The notes beneath the pieces were generated by a model. That model made no database searches and was not told where the DNA came from. It saw only the letters and a program-made list of their open reading frames with translations. Of a DNA stretch of 59,351 bases, positions 33,228-40,869 are shown piece by piece (position 1 is the first letter of the stretch; every line of letters starts with the position of its first letter). Position numbers and translations under genes: made by a program. Origin of the DNA: Anaerolineae bacterium (GTDB lineage: Bacteria; Chloroflexota; Anaerolineae; Aggregatilineales; Phototrophicaceae); NCBI GenBank assembly GCA_022842885.1, contig JALHOR010000007.1, forward strand, positions 1-59,351, in the 5' to 3' direction.

Positions 33228-34496
33228 ATGCGTACTAAAATCGTTATCCTGTTGATGCTGCTCTTCACTAGCGGCGTATTGGCGCAAGACACCCCCTTTG
33301 TGATGAGTCCTGAATTGGAAACGCATTTGCTGACGTTGGAGACGCTTACTGCCGAAATTCGGGAGCTAGAACCGCTGGAAGAAGTGGTGCTGAAATTTCC
33401 GTCGCGGACAGAATTGATGGAGTATTTGAATGGCGTGATTGCCGAAGAATTGGATGATGCCGTCATTGCCGATGCGATGGCAACCTATGTCACGTTTGAT
33501 TTTCTGCCGCCGGATGCTGATTTGAAGCAAATTTATCTGGATTTGTATGGGCAGCAAATCGCGGGATTTTATGATAGCGACACCCAAGAGATGAACGTGA
33601 TTATGACCAATGGCGAAACGCCCGAAGATGAACTGCCATTGCTTGACCAAATCACCTTTGTGCATGAATTTGTTCATGCGCTGCAAGACCAGCACTTTGG
33701 GCTGGATGCGTATATGGCAAGCCTAGATGAACTTGACAATGATGATAAGGCATTAGCGATGGTCGCCTTAGTCGAAGGCGATGCCACCTATGCCATGACG
33801 CTCTTTACCGAACAAGCCACTGCCGAAAATCCGTTTGGCGCGATGTTAGAAATTTTGTCCAGCGGCTTAGAAGCCGGGAATTTAGCGTTGCCCGCTGATA
33901 CGCCAGAAATTATCGGCGCAGAATTGTTGTTCCCTTACGAAGCGGGCATGACTTTCGTCACCGAATTGGTGGCGGCAGGTGGTTGGGCGGCGGTGGATGA
34001 AGCCTTTGCCAATCCCCCGGCGTCTACGGAACAAATTTTGCACCCACAAAAATATCTAGCGGGCGAAATGCCATTGGCAGTCTCGCTGGCAGAGAGCAGT
34101 ACGCGCTTAGGCGGCGATTGGGAACAGGCAAAATCGGGTGTCTTGGGCGAATTTTATCTAGCGAAGTTTTTAGACCAGCACCTATCAGGGCGCATGGCGA
34201 GTGATGCAGCGGCAGGTTGGGGCGGTGATGCTTATACAGTCTATCGCCACAAGACCAGCGGTGAATATGCCCTCACGCTGAAAATCGCTTGGGATAATGA
34301 TGCTGAAGCGGCTGAATTTGCCACTGCGTTTGATGCCTATCGCACTACCGCCGCCGATGTGGACGCTGCCGAAGCGTGCATGACAATTGGCACAAAAGTG
34401 TGGTGCGCCGCTTATGCTGGAACAGACACCATCCTGATTGCTGCGCCCACCCTTGAACTGGCACAATCGCTGCTGGATGGGCAGCTTAATCGCTAA
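33228..34496 (+). CDS. Secreted protein with HExxH zinc-protease motif
   Basis: ATG 33228 follows GAGGAGC, giving 422 residues with a signal peptide (KIVILLMLLFTSGVLA, cut before QD). The sequence TFVHEFVHALQDQHFGLD contains HEFVH at residues 146-150, the zinc-binding helix of a gluzincin or metzincin-like protease. A downstream Glu in LVEGDATYAM, about 38 residues on, would be the third ligand as in gluzincins. An IAGFYDSDTQEMNVI strand precedes the helix as in such folds. The last 150 residues are a separate domain with two Cys (EACMTIGTKVWCAA). It is probably an extracellular peptidase of a family I cannot name. Confidence 0.75.
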   Translation: MRTKIVILLMLLFTSGVLAQDTPFVMSPELETHLLTLETLTAEIRELEPLEEVVLKFPSRTELMEYLNGVIAEELDDAVIADAMATYVTFDFLPPDADLKQIYLDLYGQQIAGFYDSDTQEMNVIMTNGETPEDELPLLDQITFVHEFVHALQDQHFGLDAYMASLDELDNDDKALAMVALVEGDATYAMTLFTEQATAENPFGAMLEILSSGLEAGNLALPADTPEIIGAELLFPYEAGMTFVTELVAAGGWAAVDEAFANPPASTEQILHPQKYLAGEMPLAVSLAESSTRLGGDWEQAKSGVLGEFYLAKFLDQHLSGRMASDAAAGWGGDAYTVYRHKTSGEYALTLKIAWDNDAEAAEFATAFDAYRTTAADVDAAEACMTIGTKVWCAAYAGTDTILIAAPTLELAQSLLDGQLNR

Positions 34497-34551
34497 TACG
34501 CTATAGTCGGGCAGATGTCTATCTGCCCCTTTTTACACGAAGGAATCTCGC

Positions 34552-35007
34552 ATGGAGATTGTGAAAGCGACCCGCGCTGATTATGAAGTCATTTTGGAAA
34601 CGCGCAAATTGATGTTCGAGGAAATGGGTAAGCAGAACCTCGAAACCATCTGGTTATCTATTCCGCCTTTTCGGGATTGGTTGTTGGCGCACATGGCAAA
34701 TAACACCTATCTCGGTTTCTTTGCGGTGGAAGACGAGACGGTGATGAGCGCGGCAGGCATGTATATCATGGATTTTCCACCGGGACCGCTGACGTTCCAT
34801 GATAAGAGTGCTTATTTGCTAAATGTCTATACTTACCCAGAGTATCGCCAGCGCGGCTTGGCGAAACAATTGGTTGAACATCTCATTAGCGAAGCCCAAA
34901 AGCGCGGTATCCGGCGTGTGCTGCTCCATGCCAGCGATGCCGGACGCCCACTATATGAATCGCTAGGGTTCAGCCTCAGCAACGAAATGCGCCTGATGCT
35001 GGATTAA
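34552..35007 (+). CDS. GNAT-family N-acetyltransferase
   Basis: This is a 151-residue acetyltransferase of the GNAT fold. Motif A, which binds the acetyl-CoA pyrophosphate, is YTYPEYRQRGLAKQLVEHLI (residues about 94-113), with the R-Q-R-G-L-A loop intact. Motif B is present as ASDAGRPLYESLGFS. The N-terminus (IVKATRADYEVILETRKLMF) forms the acceptor side. The substrate cannot be predicted. GAAGGAATCTCGC precedes the ATG. It is the first of two GNAT genes within 1.5 kb, the second lying beyond a kinase gene. Confidence 0.9.
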   Translation: MEIVKATRADYEVILETRKLMFEEMGKQNLETIWLSIPPFRDWLLAHMANNTYLGFFAVEDETVMSAAGMYIMDFPPGPLTFHDKSAYLLNVYTYPEYRQRGLAKQLVEHLISEAQKRGIRRVLLHASDAGRPLYESLGFSLSNEMRLMLD

Positions 35008-35103
35008 TACCATTCGCCATCGTCCAAACCCGCCGCGCCGAATATTCAATTCAGGGCTTTTGGACTACAATAAATTGATGATGAGTTCAGTGAGAGTCAT
35101 AAT

Positions 35104-35922
35104 ATGACAGACATGCTTCCAATGCTTGTCAATGGGTATCAATTATTAGAAGAAATTGGTAGAGGGGGTCATGGTGTCGTCTATAAGGCATATGACTCGA
35201 CTGGGCGTGTTTGCGCTGTCAAACAGGTCAGTTTGCAACACGAAGATGATAAACTCCTACAGCGCATCCAAGCCGAAGCGCAGATTATTCGTGATTTGCA
35301 ACATCCTAACATCGTCCAGTTATATGACCTGTGGCAAGATGACGAGAATATGTGGCTCGTCATGAATTGGCTGCCGCGCGATTTACGCAAATACATGGCA
35401 GAGAATCAGCCGCTATCGCTGACACGCATCGCCGAAATTACCGATGAAGTCGCCCAAGCGTTGGCGATGGCGCACGCCGCCGATATTATTCATCGAGATT
35501 TAAAACCGGATAATATTTTGCTAGATGACGCGGGCAGAGCCTATCTGACCGATTTTGGTATCGCCAAACGGCTCGGTTATGCCGCTTTAACGAGTATGGG
35601 CTTGGTCATTGGTTCGCCTGCTTATCTCACGCCAGAACAAATTTTAGGCGACCCCATCACCCCCCAGACCGATATTTATTCCTTTGGCATTATGTTGTAT
35701 GAGATGGTGTGTGGCGAACATCCCTTCGTCCAGATTAAAAGTCACATGCAGTTGATGATGACGCTTGTTCAATCGGCGCTGCCGCCTGTTCATGATAAAC
35801 GCCCAGATGTTGCCGAGGCTGTTACCGGCGTCATCCTAAAAGCAACGGCATTAAAAGCCGAAAATCGCTATGAATCCGTATTGGCATTGGCACAGGCGTT
35901 CCGCGCCGCTGCCCAAGTGTAA
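35104..35922 (+). CDS. Soluble Ser/Thr protein kinase
   Basis: The 272 residues are a kinase domain with almost nothing else: IGRGGHGVVYKAYD glycine loop, CAVKQVSL Lys, IIHRDLKPDNILLD catalytic loop, LTDFGIAKRL, GSPAYLTPEQILG and DIYSFGIMLYEMVCGEHPF. There is no membrane segment or C-terminal sensor, unlike the other kinases of the window. It starts an operon: a GNAT gene follows after 14 bases and a Nudix gene after that. Its target might be one of these partners, but this is only an inference from order. Confidence 0.92.
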   Translation: MTDMLPMLVNGYQLLEEIGRGGHGVVYKAYDSTGRVCAVKQVSLQHEDDKLLQRIQAEAQIIRDLQHPNIVQLYDLWQDDENMWLVMNWLPRDLRKYMAENQPLSLTRIAEITDEVAQALAMAHAADIIHRDLKPDNILLDDAGRAYLTDFGIAKRLGYAALTSMGLVIGSPAYLTPEQILGDPITPQTDIYSFGIMLYEMVCGEHPFVQIKSHMQLMMTLVQSALPPVHDKRPDVAEAVTGVILKATALKAENRYESVLALAQAFRAAAQV

Positions 35923-35936
35923 CCGGAGTCCGCGCC

Positions 35937-36419
35937 ATGTTAGACGCTATCACCATTCGCAAATTGCGGGCGGCTGACCGCGATTTGTTGGCGCACACGT
36001 TTGAAGATTGGCACAAAGATTATTCGCAATTTGATAATTATTATCTGGAACAACTGCTGGATAAACGCTTGGTCTTGGTTGCCCATCACAACCAACACGG
36101 GGCGGTGGGCTATGTGACTATTTTGTGGGACTCGCCCTATGAACAATTTTGGCGACGGCATATCCCGGAAATTGTAGATTTAAATGTGATGACCCCGTAT
36201 CAGCGGCAGGGCATCGGCACGGCGTTGATACACGCTTGTGAGGAACAGGCATTAGAACGCGGCTACACCGTTATGGGCATCAGCGTTGTGCAAAACGAAG
36301 AATACGCCGCCCCAAATCGTCTGTATCCGGCATTGGGCTATGTCCCAGATGGCTTTGGCATTACCGCACACGATAATGAATTACACTTGGTTCGGCTTTT
36401 AATCACTCCTAACGGATAA
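35937..36419 (+). CDS. GNAT-family N-acetyltransferase
   Basis: A 160-residue GNAT protein with motif A VDLNVMTPYQRQGIGTALIH (the RQGIG acetyl-CoA loop) and motif B with NRLYPALGYVPDGFGI. The N-terminal part has a DWHKDYSQFDNYYLEQLLD acceptor helix. The substrate is not evident; the fold also serves in tRNA, antibiotic and protein acetylation. It starts 14 bases after the kinase stop, with GGAG at suitable spacing, so it is in one transcript with the kinase and the Nudix gene. Confidence 0.9.
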   Translation: MLDAITIRKLRAADRDLLAHTFEDWHKDYSQFDNYYLEQLLDKRLVLVAHHNQHGAVGYVTILWDSPYEQFWRRHIPEIVDLNVMTPYQRQGIGTALIHACEEQALERGYTVMGISVVQNEEYAAPNRLYPALGYVPDGFGITAHDNELHLVRLLITPNG

Positions 36420-36426
36420 AATCATC

Positions 36427-36894
36427 ATGGCGACAATACAATATGGAGACCGCATCGGACGGACTGCCAAAATTCGGACAGGCTGTTCCGGGTTAATTTT
36501 TGATTCCCAACGCGAAAAAATTCTACTCACCCGCCGCACTGATAACAAGCTGTGGTGTTTGCCGGGCGGCGGCTTAGACGCGGGCGAAACCGTTGCCGAA
36601 GCGTGTATCCGCGAAGTGCGCGAAGAAACCGGACTCGCTGTGACGATTGTTCGGCTGATAGGCGTGTATTCATCGCCGCACCGCGTGATTGAATATGCTG
36701 ATGGCAATCGCTTTCAGATTATTGCCTTCTCATTTGAAGTCGAAATTATAGGCGGGGAACTGACGCTCAATGAGGAAGTATCCGAATTTGGCTATTTTAC
36801 GCCCCAAGAAATTGAGTCGTTGACCTTGATGGAACATCACCGGGAACGTATTGCTGATGCGCTTTTGCAGCAAAAAGAGACGCTGATTCGGTGA
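36427..36894 (+). CDS. Nudix hydrolase
   Basis: The 155-residue protein has a complete Nudix box starting GGGLDAGETVAEACIREV and ending REETGL, matching GX5EX7REUXEEXGU with all metal-binding glutamates. Nudix enzymes split nucleoside diphosphates linked to another moiety, such as oxidised dNTPs, ADP-ribose, NADH or nucleotide sugars. The exact substrate is not readable here. It begins seven bases after the GNAT stop and ends the three-gene kinase-GNAT-Nudix operon. The N-terminal RTGCSGLIFDSQREKILLTR is the usual first strand pair. Confidence 0.93.
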   Translation: MATIQYGDRIGRTAKIRTGCSGLIFDSQREKILLTRRTDNKLWCLPGGGLDAGETVAEACIREVREETGLAVTIVRLIGVYSSPHRVIEYADGNRFQIIAFSFEVEIIGGELTLNEEVSEFGYFTPQEIESLTLMEHHRERIADALLQQKETLIR

Positions 36895-36899
36895 AAATG

Positions 36900-37138
36900 A
36901 TGCGAGAAAATTCGTTGCTGCGTTCTTGGCATCTTTGCGGTTCAAAATAGGGCATGATATATCATGCCCCTACCCTACACCGCACCTTTTTCGTCGGGAT
37001 TTGGCACACCAAATCCAAAAATACATTGCCGCTTTAATTTCTTAATCTGCATAATCGGTTATTTTTGCCTTATTCTCTCTGTGAAATCTCTGAGACCTCC
37101 GTGCCTCTGTGGTGATATTTTGCTTTGGTGTTCTGGGT
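36900..37138. repeat. Repeat-filled spacer: CTTTGTGG-type words and hairpin copy 5
   Basis: CGTTCTTGGCATCTTTGCGGTTCAAAA runs straight into the perfect palindrome GGGCATGATATATCATGCCC (36950-36969) and CCTAC. A second block at 37065-37135 has TTCTCTCTGTGAAATCTCTG and GTGCCTCTGTGGTGATATTTTG. The stretch between the Nudix and amidase genes (two converging transcripts) holds no gene. Confidence 0.7.
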
Positions 37139-37141
37139 AGC

Positions 37142-37951
37142 TTATGCTATTGACGAGCAACCGCAGCACGCGCAAGGCAAAAACGATGTTTCGGTGGCAT
37201 CTGCCGGAGGGCGATAACCATCAGCACTTTTGATGAGATTGAACGCCTCTGCCAACGCCGTGACATAACTATCCAGATTGCTGCCGGGGCATTCGGTTTG
37301 GGGGTTAAAATCACGGTGTCCAGCGATATAGGTGATTTGCAAGCGTGCCACCAACCAGCGTAACAAGCGTTGTGCCGCCTCAAATTGAGCATCATTGACG
37401 GCATCTACCTGAAAATTGCCCAAAAAACACACGCCCAAACTGCCCGTGTTATAACCTTCGACGTGCGTACCACGCACTTCCAGTTGTCGCCCTTCGTAAA
37501 TACTGCCATTTTTGCCAATCAAAAAATGATAACCGACATCTGCCCAACCGCGCTCTTGCTGGTGGGTGCGCTGGACTTCGCGCACAGTTCTATCATCATC
37601 GCCGCCATAAATCACCGAATGGTGTATCACAATTGTCTGGTAGGTTTGCTCTAGGGGCGTATCGTAAACGCGCCAGCCTTCTGGATTGGTGAGGCTGTAA
37701 AAGCCTAATTCATTGGCAGCCGTATGGTCAGGGGCTAGTGCGCCCCAGTCTGCCCGTGCAATGATGGGGGGTGGGGTGAGTGTACCGGTGGGTTGGGGCG
37801 CTAAAGTCGGGATTGTTGTGGGGGTTGGGCGCTGGTTGGCGATGAGCAGCACCAAACTTGCAGCACCGCCTGTCGCACAGAGCATCGTGCCTGTGGCAGC
37901 GGCGCTTAAACCGATGAGCAGTTGACGACGGGATAGGGTGTGTATATTCAT
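37142..37951 (-). CDS. N-acetylmuramoyl-L-alanine amidase (PGRP/amidase-2 fold), Tat-type signal
   Basis: ATG 37951 follows AAGGGCAG and gives 269 residues. The N-terminus has a twin-arginine motif, SRRQLLIGLSAAATG, suggesting export by Tat, then a Pro/Thr-rich tether. The enzyme domain has IARADWGAL, IVIHHSVIYGG (zinc His), VGYHFLIGKNGSIYEGR, GSLGVCFLGNF, IAGHRDFNPQTECPGS (second zinc His and the zinc Cys). It cleaves the bond between muramic acid and the stem peptide, in wall turnover or against competitors. The tail ends in an odd Cys cluster (CACCGCSS). Confidence 0.92.
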   Translation of the reverse strand: MNIHTLSRRQLLIGLSAAATGTMLCATGGAASLVLLIANQRPTPTTIPTLAPQPTGTLTPPPIIARADWGALAPDHTAANELGFYSLTNPEGWRVYDTPLEQTYQTIVIHHSVIYGGDDDRTVREVQRTHQQERGWADVGYHFLIGKNGSIYEGRQLEVRGTHVEGYNTGSLGVCFLGNFQVDAVNDAQFEAAQRLLRWLVARLQITYIAGHRDFNPQTECPGSNLDSYVTALAEAFNLIKSADGYRPPADATETSFLPCACCGCSSIA

Positions 37952-38050
37952 CTGCCCTTCATCCTTCGCTCGAATACATAGCGAGTCAAACACCAGATGA
38001 TTGTAAGGGAAGAGTATTATGCAATTCAATAAAATAATCGGGTCATTTGT

Positions 38051-38107
38051 AGGGGCGACCCTGCGTGGTCGCCCGCTGTCGGGAGCGCACATAGGCGCTC
38101 CTCTACA
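38051..38107. repeat. Two palindromic hairpin repeats back to back (copies 6 and 7)
   Basis: GGGCGACC-CTGCGT-GGTCGCCC (38053-38074), preceded by TGTAG, is followed by GGAGCGC-ACATAG-GCGCTCC (38082-38101), trailed by TCTACAG. The two are in opposite orientation, so the conserved TAG/CTA flanks face outwards. Confidence 0.6.
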
Positions 38108-38162
38108 GTTGCCGAATTTAATCTTTAACCTGCATTAAACCCTGCCCTACGACAATCCATGA

Positions 38163-38636
38163 TTACCCAATATGTTTGACGACAAACGTCAAATCGCCAT
38201 CGGGCGCTTTAATCGTCACTTTATCGCCGACTTTTTTGCCAATGAGTTCCTTGCCCAACGGACTTTCGATGCTGATTTTGCCGTGAGTAGGATTGGCTTC
38301 TGCCGAGCCGACCAGTTGATATTCTTCCGTTTCACGAGTACCTTTTTCTGTGACTTTCACTCGTGACCCCACCTGTACAGTATCACTCTTGATGGTTTCA
38401 TCAATGGTCACAGCATGTTGCAGAATAATCGTCAGGCGGGTGATTTCCGCTTCGATAAAGGCTTGTTCATTTTTGGCATCTTCGTATTCGCTATTTTCGG
38501 TGAGTTCGCCACCATCCTGGAGTGCCACGCGCAGGCGATCCGCCACTTCTGGGCGGCGCACCTCTTTTAGAAAAGCCAATTTCTTCTCTAAAGTTTGTAG
38601 TCCCTCCAGTGTGAGATATTCCGGTTTTTCCGTCAT
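38163..38636 (-). CDS. greA: Transcription elongation factor GreA
   Basis: The 157-residue length and both domains fit GreA: an N-terminal coiled coil (YLTLEGLQTLEKKLAFLKEV, with the acidic tip ELTENSEYEDAKNEQ carrying the catalytic D and E) and a C-terminal FKBP-like domain (VQVGSRVKVTEKGT, then SPLGKELIGKKVGDKVTIKA). It enters the RNA polymerase secondary channel and stimulates cleavage of backtracked RNA. GGAGTGATGGAGT precedes the ATG. A hairpin GCGCCAC-attcgc-GTGGCGC (38666-38685) lies in its leader just after the terminator of the upstream gene. Confidence 0.97.
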   Translation of the reverse strand: MTEKPEYLTLEGLQTLEKKLAFLKEVRRPEVADRLRVALQDGGELTENSEYEDAKNEQAFIEAEITRLTIILQHAVTIDETIKSDTVQVGSRVKVTEKGTRETEEYQLVGSAEANPTHGKISIESPLGKELIGKKVGDKVTIKAPDGDLTFVVKHIG

Positions 38637-38686
38637 ACTCCATCACTCCTGCTATAGATAACAACGCGCCACATTCGCGTGGCGCT

Positions 38687-38719
38687 TAAACAAACAAAGA
38701 CACAGCAAAGCTCTGTGTC
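38687..38719 (-). terminator. Intrinsic terminator upstream of greA, ending the histidine-kinase transcript
   Basis: On the minus strand GACACAG-agctttg-CTGTGTC (38719-38699) is followed by TTTGTTTGTTT. It lies 110 bases after the stop of the kinase gene and before greA, separating the two transcripts. Confidence 0.65.
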
Positions 38720-38829
38720 GGGGATAGGTTACATACACTTTATTTCGGTCTTCATGAAGTGCCACTTTATCATGAATAAGGGCGAAAGTAAAGTTAAAAT
38801 TGTCTGTACAAATTCTGTCAAAGCGGTTA

Positions 38830-39720
38830 TTAGACGCTCATCCCCGGTATCCGCAGGGTGAAGCGCGTGCCACTGCCTTCTTCACTTTCGACGCTGATAC
38901 TGCCGCCTAAAAATTGAATTAAGCCATAGGCAATCGGCACGCCCAAGCCACTGCCACGATGTTCCTGCACGACTTCGCTATCGGAACGGAAATAAATTTC
39001 GCCCAAGCGGGCTTTCTCCGCCGGAGTCATGCCAATGCCATTATCCGCCACCACAATGACCAGCGTATTATCTTCGCCCAACGCCGATACAGTGACTTTG
39101 CCTGTTTCCGCTGGCGAATAACGCAGCCCATTATCTATGAGTTTATTGACCGCCAAGACCAGCAAATCGCCATCCAAATTTAACATGGGCAGCCCAGACG
39201 GAATATCAAATTCAAGCTGGCGACCTAAACTTTCGGCAATGGGGCGCATTTCTTTTTCCACGCGCAGTCCCAAATTTTTGAACGTGTCAATTTTGGCAGC
39301 CGGTTTGAGCGTGTTCTTCTGGATTTTGTTGATGTAGCCAATGTCCGAAAGCAGCCCAATCATGCGATTAACATTGTTTTTGATGGTCGCCATAAACTGC
39401 TGCTGCATCTCGTTTAATGTCCCCATCGAGCCAAGCATATCCACATAGCCTTTGACCGATGTGAGGGGGTTACGAATCTGATGCACGGCATGTCCGACGA
39501 AATGCGCCTCTTGTTTGATGAACTCTGCCATATCAGGTGGCACGGCAGCCGCCGCAGCAGCACGGGCGATTGCCGCTTGTTCTTCATCGGCTTTTTGCAG
39601 CAGTGTTGCCAACGCTTCGAGCTTATTTTTGAGCATAAACCCGGTCAACGTGCCTTTTTGGTTGGCATCCAGCAACGCTTGGATTTCTTGCTGTGCCTGT
39701 TGAATTGCCGTTTCGGACAT
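38830..39720 (-). CDS. Soluble sensor histidine kinase
   Basis: This 296-residue kinase has no membrane helix. A charged helical N-terminus (residues 1-70) leads to the phospho-His box, HFVGHAVHQIRNPLTSVKGY, with a helical-pair domain to about 140. The ATPase has N box LAVNKLIDNGLRYSP, G1 VADNGIGMTPAEKARL and G2 GSGLGVPIAYGLIQFLGG. The G2 box has V in place of the usual S/A after GLG. No response regulator is nearby, so its partner must lie elsewhere. It starts ten bases from the G1P-dehydrogenase-like gene on the same strand, so the two may be co-transcribed. Confidence 0.9.
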   Translation of the reverse strand: MSETAIQQAQQEIQALLDANQKGTLTGFMLKNKLEALATLLQKADEEQAAIARAAAAAAVPPDMAEFIKQEAHFVGHAVHQIRNPLTSVKGYVDMLGSMGTLNEMQQQFMATIKNNVNRMIGLLSDIGYINKIQKNTLKPAAKIDTFKNLGLRVEKEMRPIAESLGRQLEFDIPSGLPMLNLDGDLLVLAVNKLIDNGLRYSPAETGKVTVSALGEDNTLVIVVADNGIGMTPAEKARLGEIYFRSDSEVVQEHRGSGLGVPIAYGLIQFLGGSISVESEEGSGTRFTLRIPGMSV

Positions 39721-39730
39721 GCCTCGTCTC

Positions 39731-40756
39731 CTATAACCCGGTCATCGCCACAATTTCTTGTACGCGCTCCGGCGTAAAGGTGGTTTCGTGCAAGATGCTG
39801 TAGGGCAAGTTATGCTGCTGAACATAATTGGGCAGCATGAGCAGCGTTTGTTCAATATCTGTCTGGCTAACCTGATTCAGCCGCACGCCAGCAGATTCGA
39901 GGGTTTGGCGAATCGGCACAAGACTTTGGTTATGCAGTGCCGCCGCTACCAGAATGCCGGGTCCCACCAAATCGGCATACGGCACACCGGCACCGCGTGC
40001 TACTCGTGGTTCAATGGCATAAGCAAAATATTGTTCGCTGCCTTCTTGTGGGCGGTTATGCCCCAGTTGGTTCGTCAACTGCACTTCAACACAGATTAAA
40101 TCCAGCAAATTACGCAACGCTTCAATTTTGCCTTGCCCGACTGCTTCGGCAATTTTATAGGCTTGCTGGGCGATGGCAGCGGCAATCCCGGCTGCCCATG
40201 GCTGGAAACGCTCGACAAAATTGTTCTTTTTGCGTTCCGCCGCGAATTTCCAATCTAGCAAGCCCGTCGTCATGCTCAAAATTTCGACAATGCCCGTACC
40301 GCGAATGTGCGGCGGGGCGCTGCTGACAACTTCAAAATCAATAATGACTTTTTCAGCGGGACCGGTCGTGACATAATGCACCGTATTGTTTTTGCGGACT
40401 GCCACCAACGCCGTGAAAAAACCATCCACGCTTAATGCCGTCGGAATCAGCACGACGGGCAGTTTATTTTTCCAGCCGACATATTTAGCGACATCGGCAG
40501 CTAACCCGCCGCCAATGCCATAGACCACTTCTACATGGTCGGGCATACCATCGGCAAGCATATTCAGGAATTTTTCATCGGCAGTATACGGCTCTGCCTG
40601 AACTACAATCGGCAGATTTAACAAGTACCCCACGCTGTTCCAAGCGCGATTCCCGGTAAGGACTGCCGCCGGGCGAGTCTCCTGCACGGTGCTTAACGCT
40701 TGGAGTTCAATACGGGGTAAATTCCAAATGGGTTCTAAGGTTGTTGGTTGTGTCAT
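39731..40756 (-). CDS. Glycerol-1-phosphate dehydrogenase-like, iron-containing ADH superfamily
   Basis: The start is ATG 40756 or TTG 40765; GGAGG sits upstream of both. The 341-residue protein has the NAD-binding segment VEVVYGIGGGLAADVAKYVG and the family signature LPVVLIPTALSVDGFFTALV, close to the GGGS...VPTAASHDG of G1P dehydrogenases (AraM/EgsA). Histidines in the second domain (LGHNRPQEGSEQYFAY) would bind the metal. Bacterial members reduce dihydroxyacetone phosphate to glycerol-1-phosphate, but the Gly-to-Leu and Ser-to-Val changes in the motifs mean the substrate may differ. It lies directly upstream of a histidine kinase. Confidence 0.75.
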   Translation of the reverse strand: MTQPTTLEPIWNLPRIELQALSTVQETRPAAVLTGNRAWNSVGYLLNLPIVVQAEPYTADEKFLNMLADGMPDHVEVVYGIGGGLAADVAKYVGWKNKLPVVLIPTALSVDGFFTALVAVRKNNTVHYVTTGPAEKVIIDFEVVSSAPPHIRGTGIVEILSMTTGLLDWKFAAERKKNNFVERFQPWAAGIAAAIAQQAYKIAEAVGQGKIEALRNLLDLICVEVQLTNQLGHNRPQEGSEQYFAYAIEPRVARGAGVPYADLVGPGILVAAALHNQSLVPIRQTLESAGVRLNQVSQTDIEQTLLMLPNYVQQHNLPYSILHETTFTPERVQEIVAMTGL

Positions 40757-40869
40757 GAGGGACAAATCCTCCGCGCCGGCAGGTCAGCAAATGAGCTTAT
40801 CAATTGAACAATCGCTAATTATCGCAATTTCACCTTCACAACTATAGACCGAAATGCCCGCTTTCGCCA

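Noticed and set aside
38666..38685. Hairpin in the greA leader as a riboswitch or autoregulatory element
   Set aside because: It is a short simple stem beside a terminator; nothing in it supports a ligand-binding fold.
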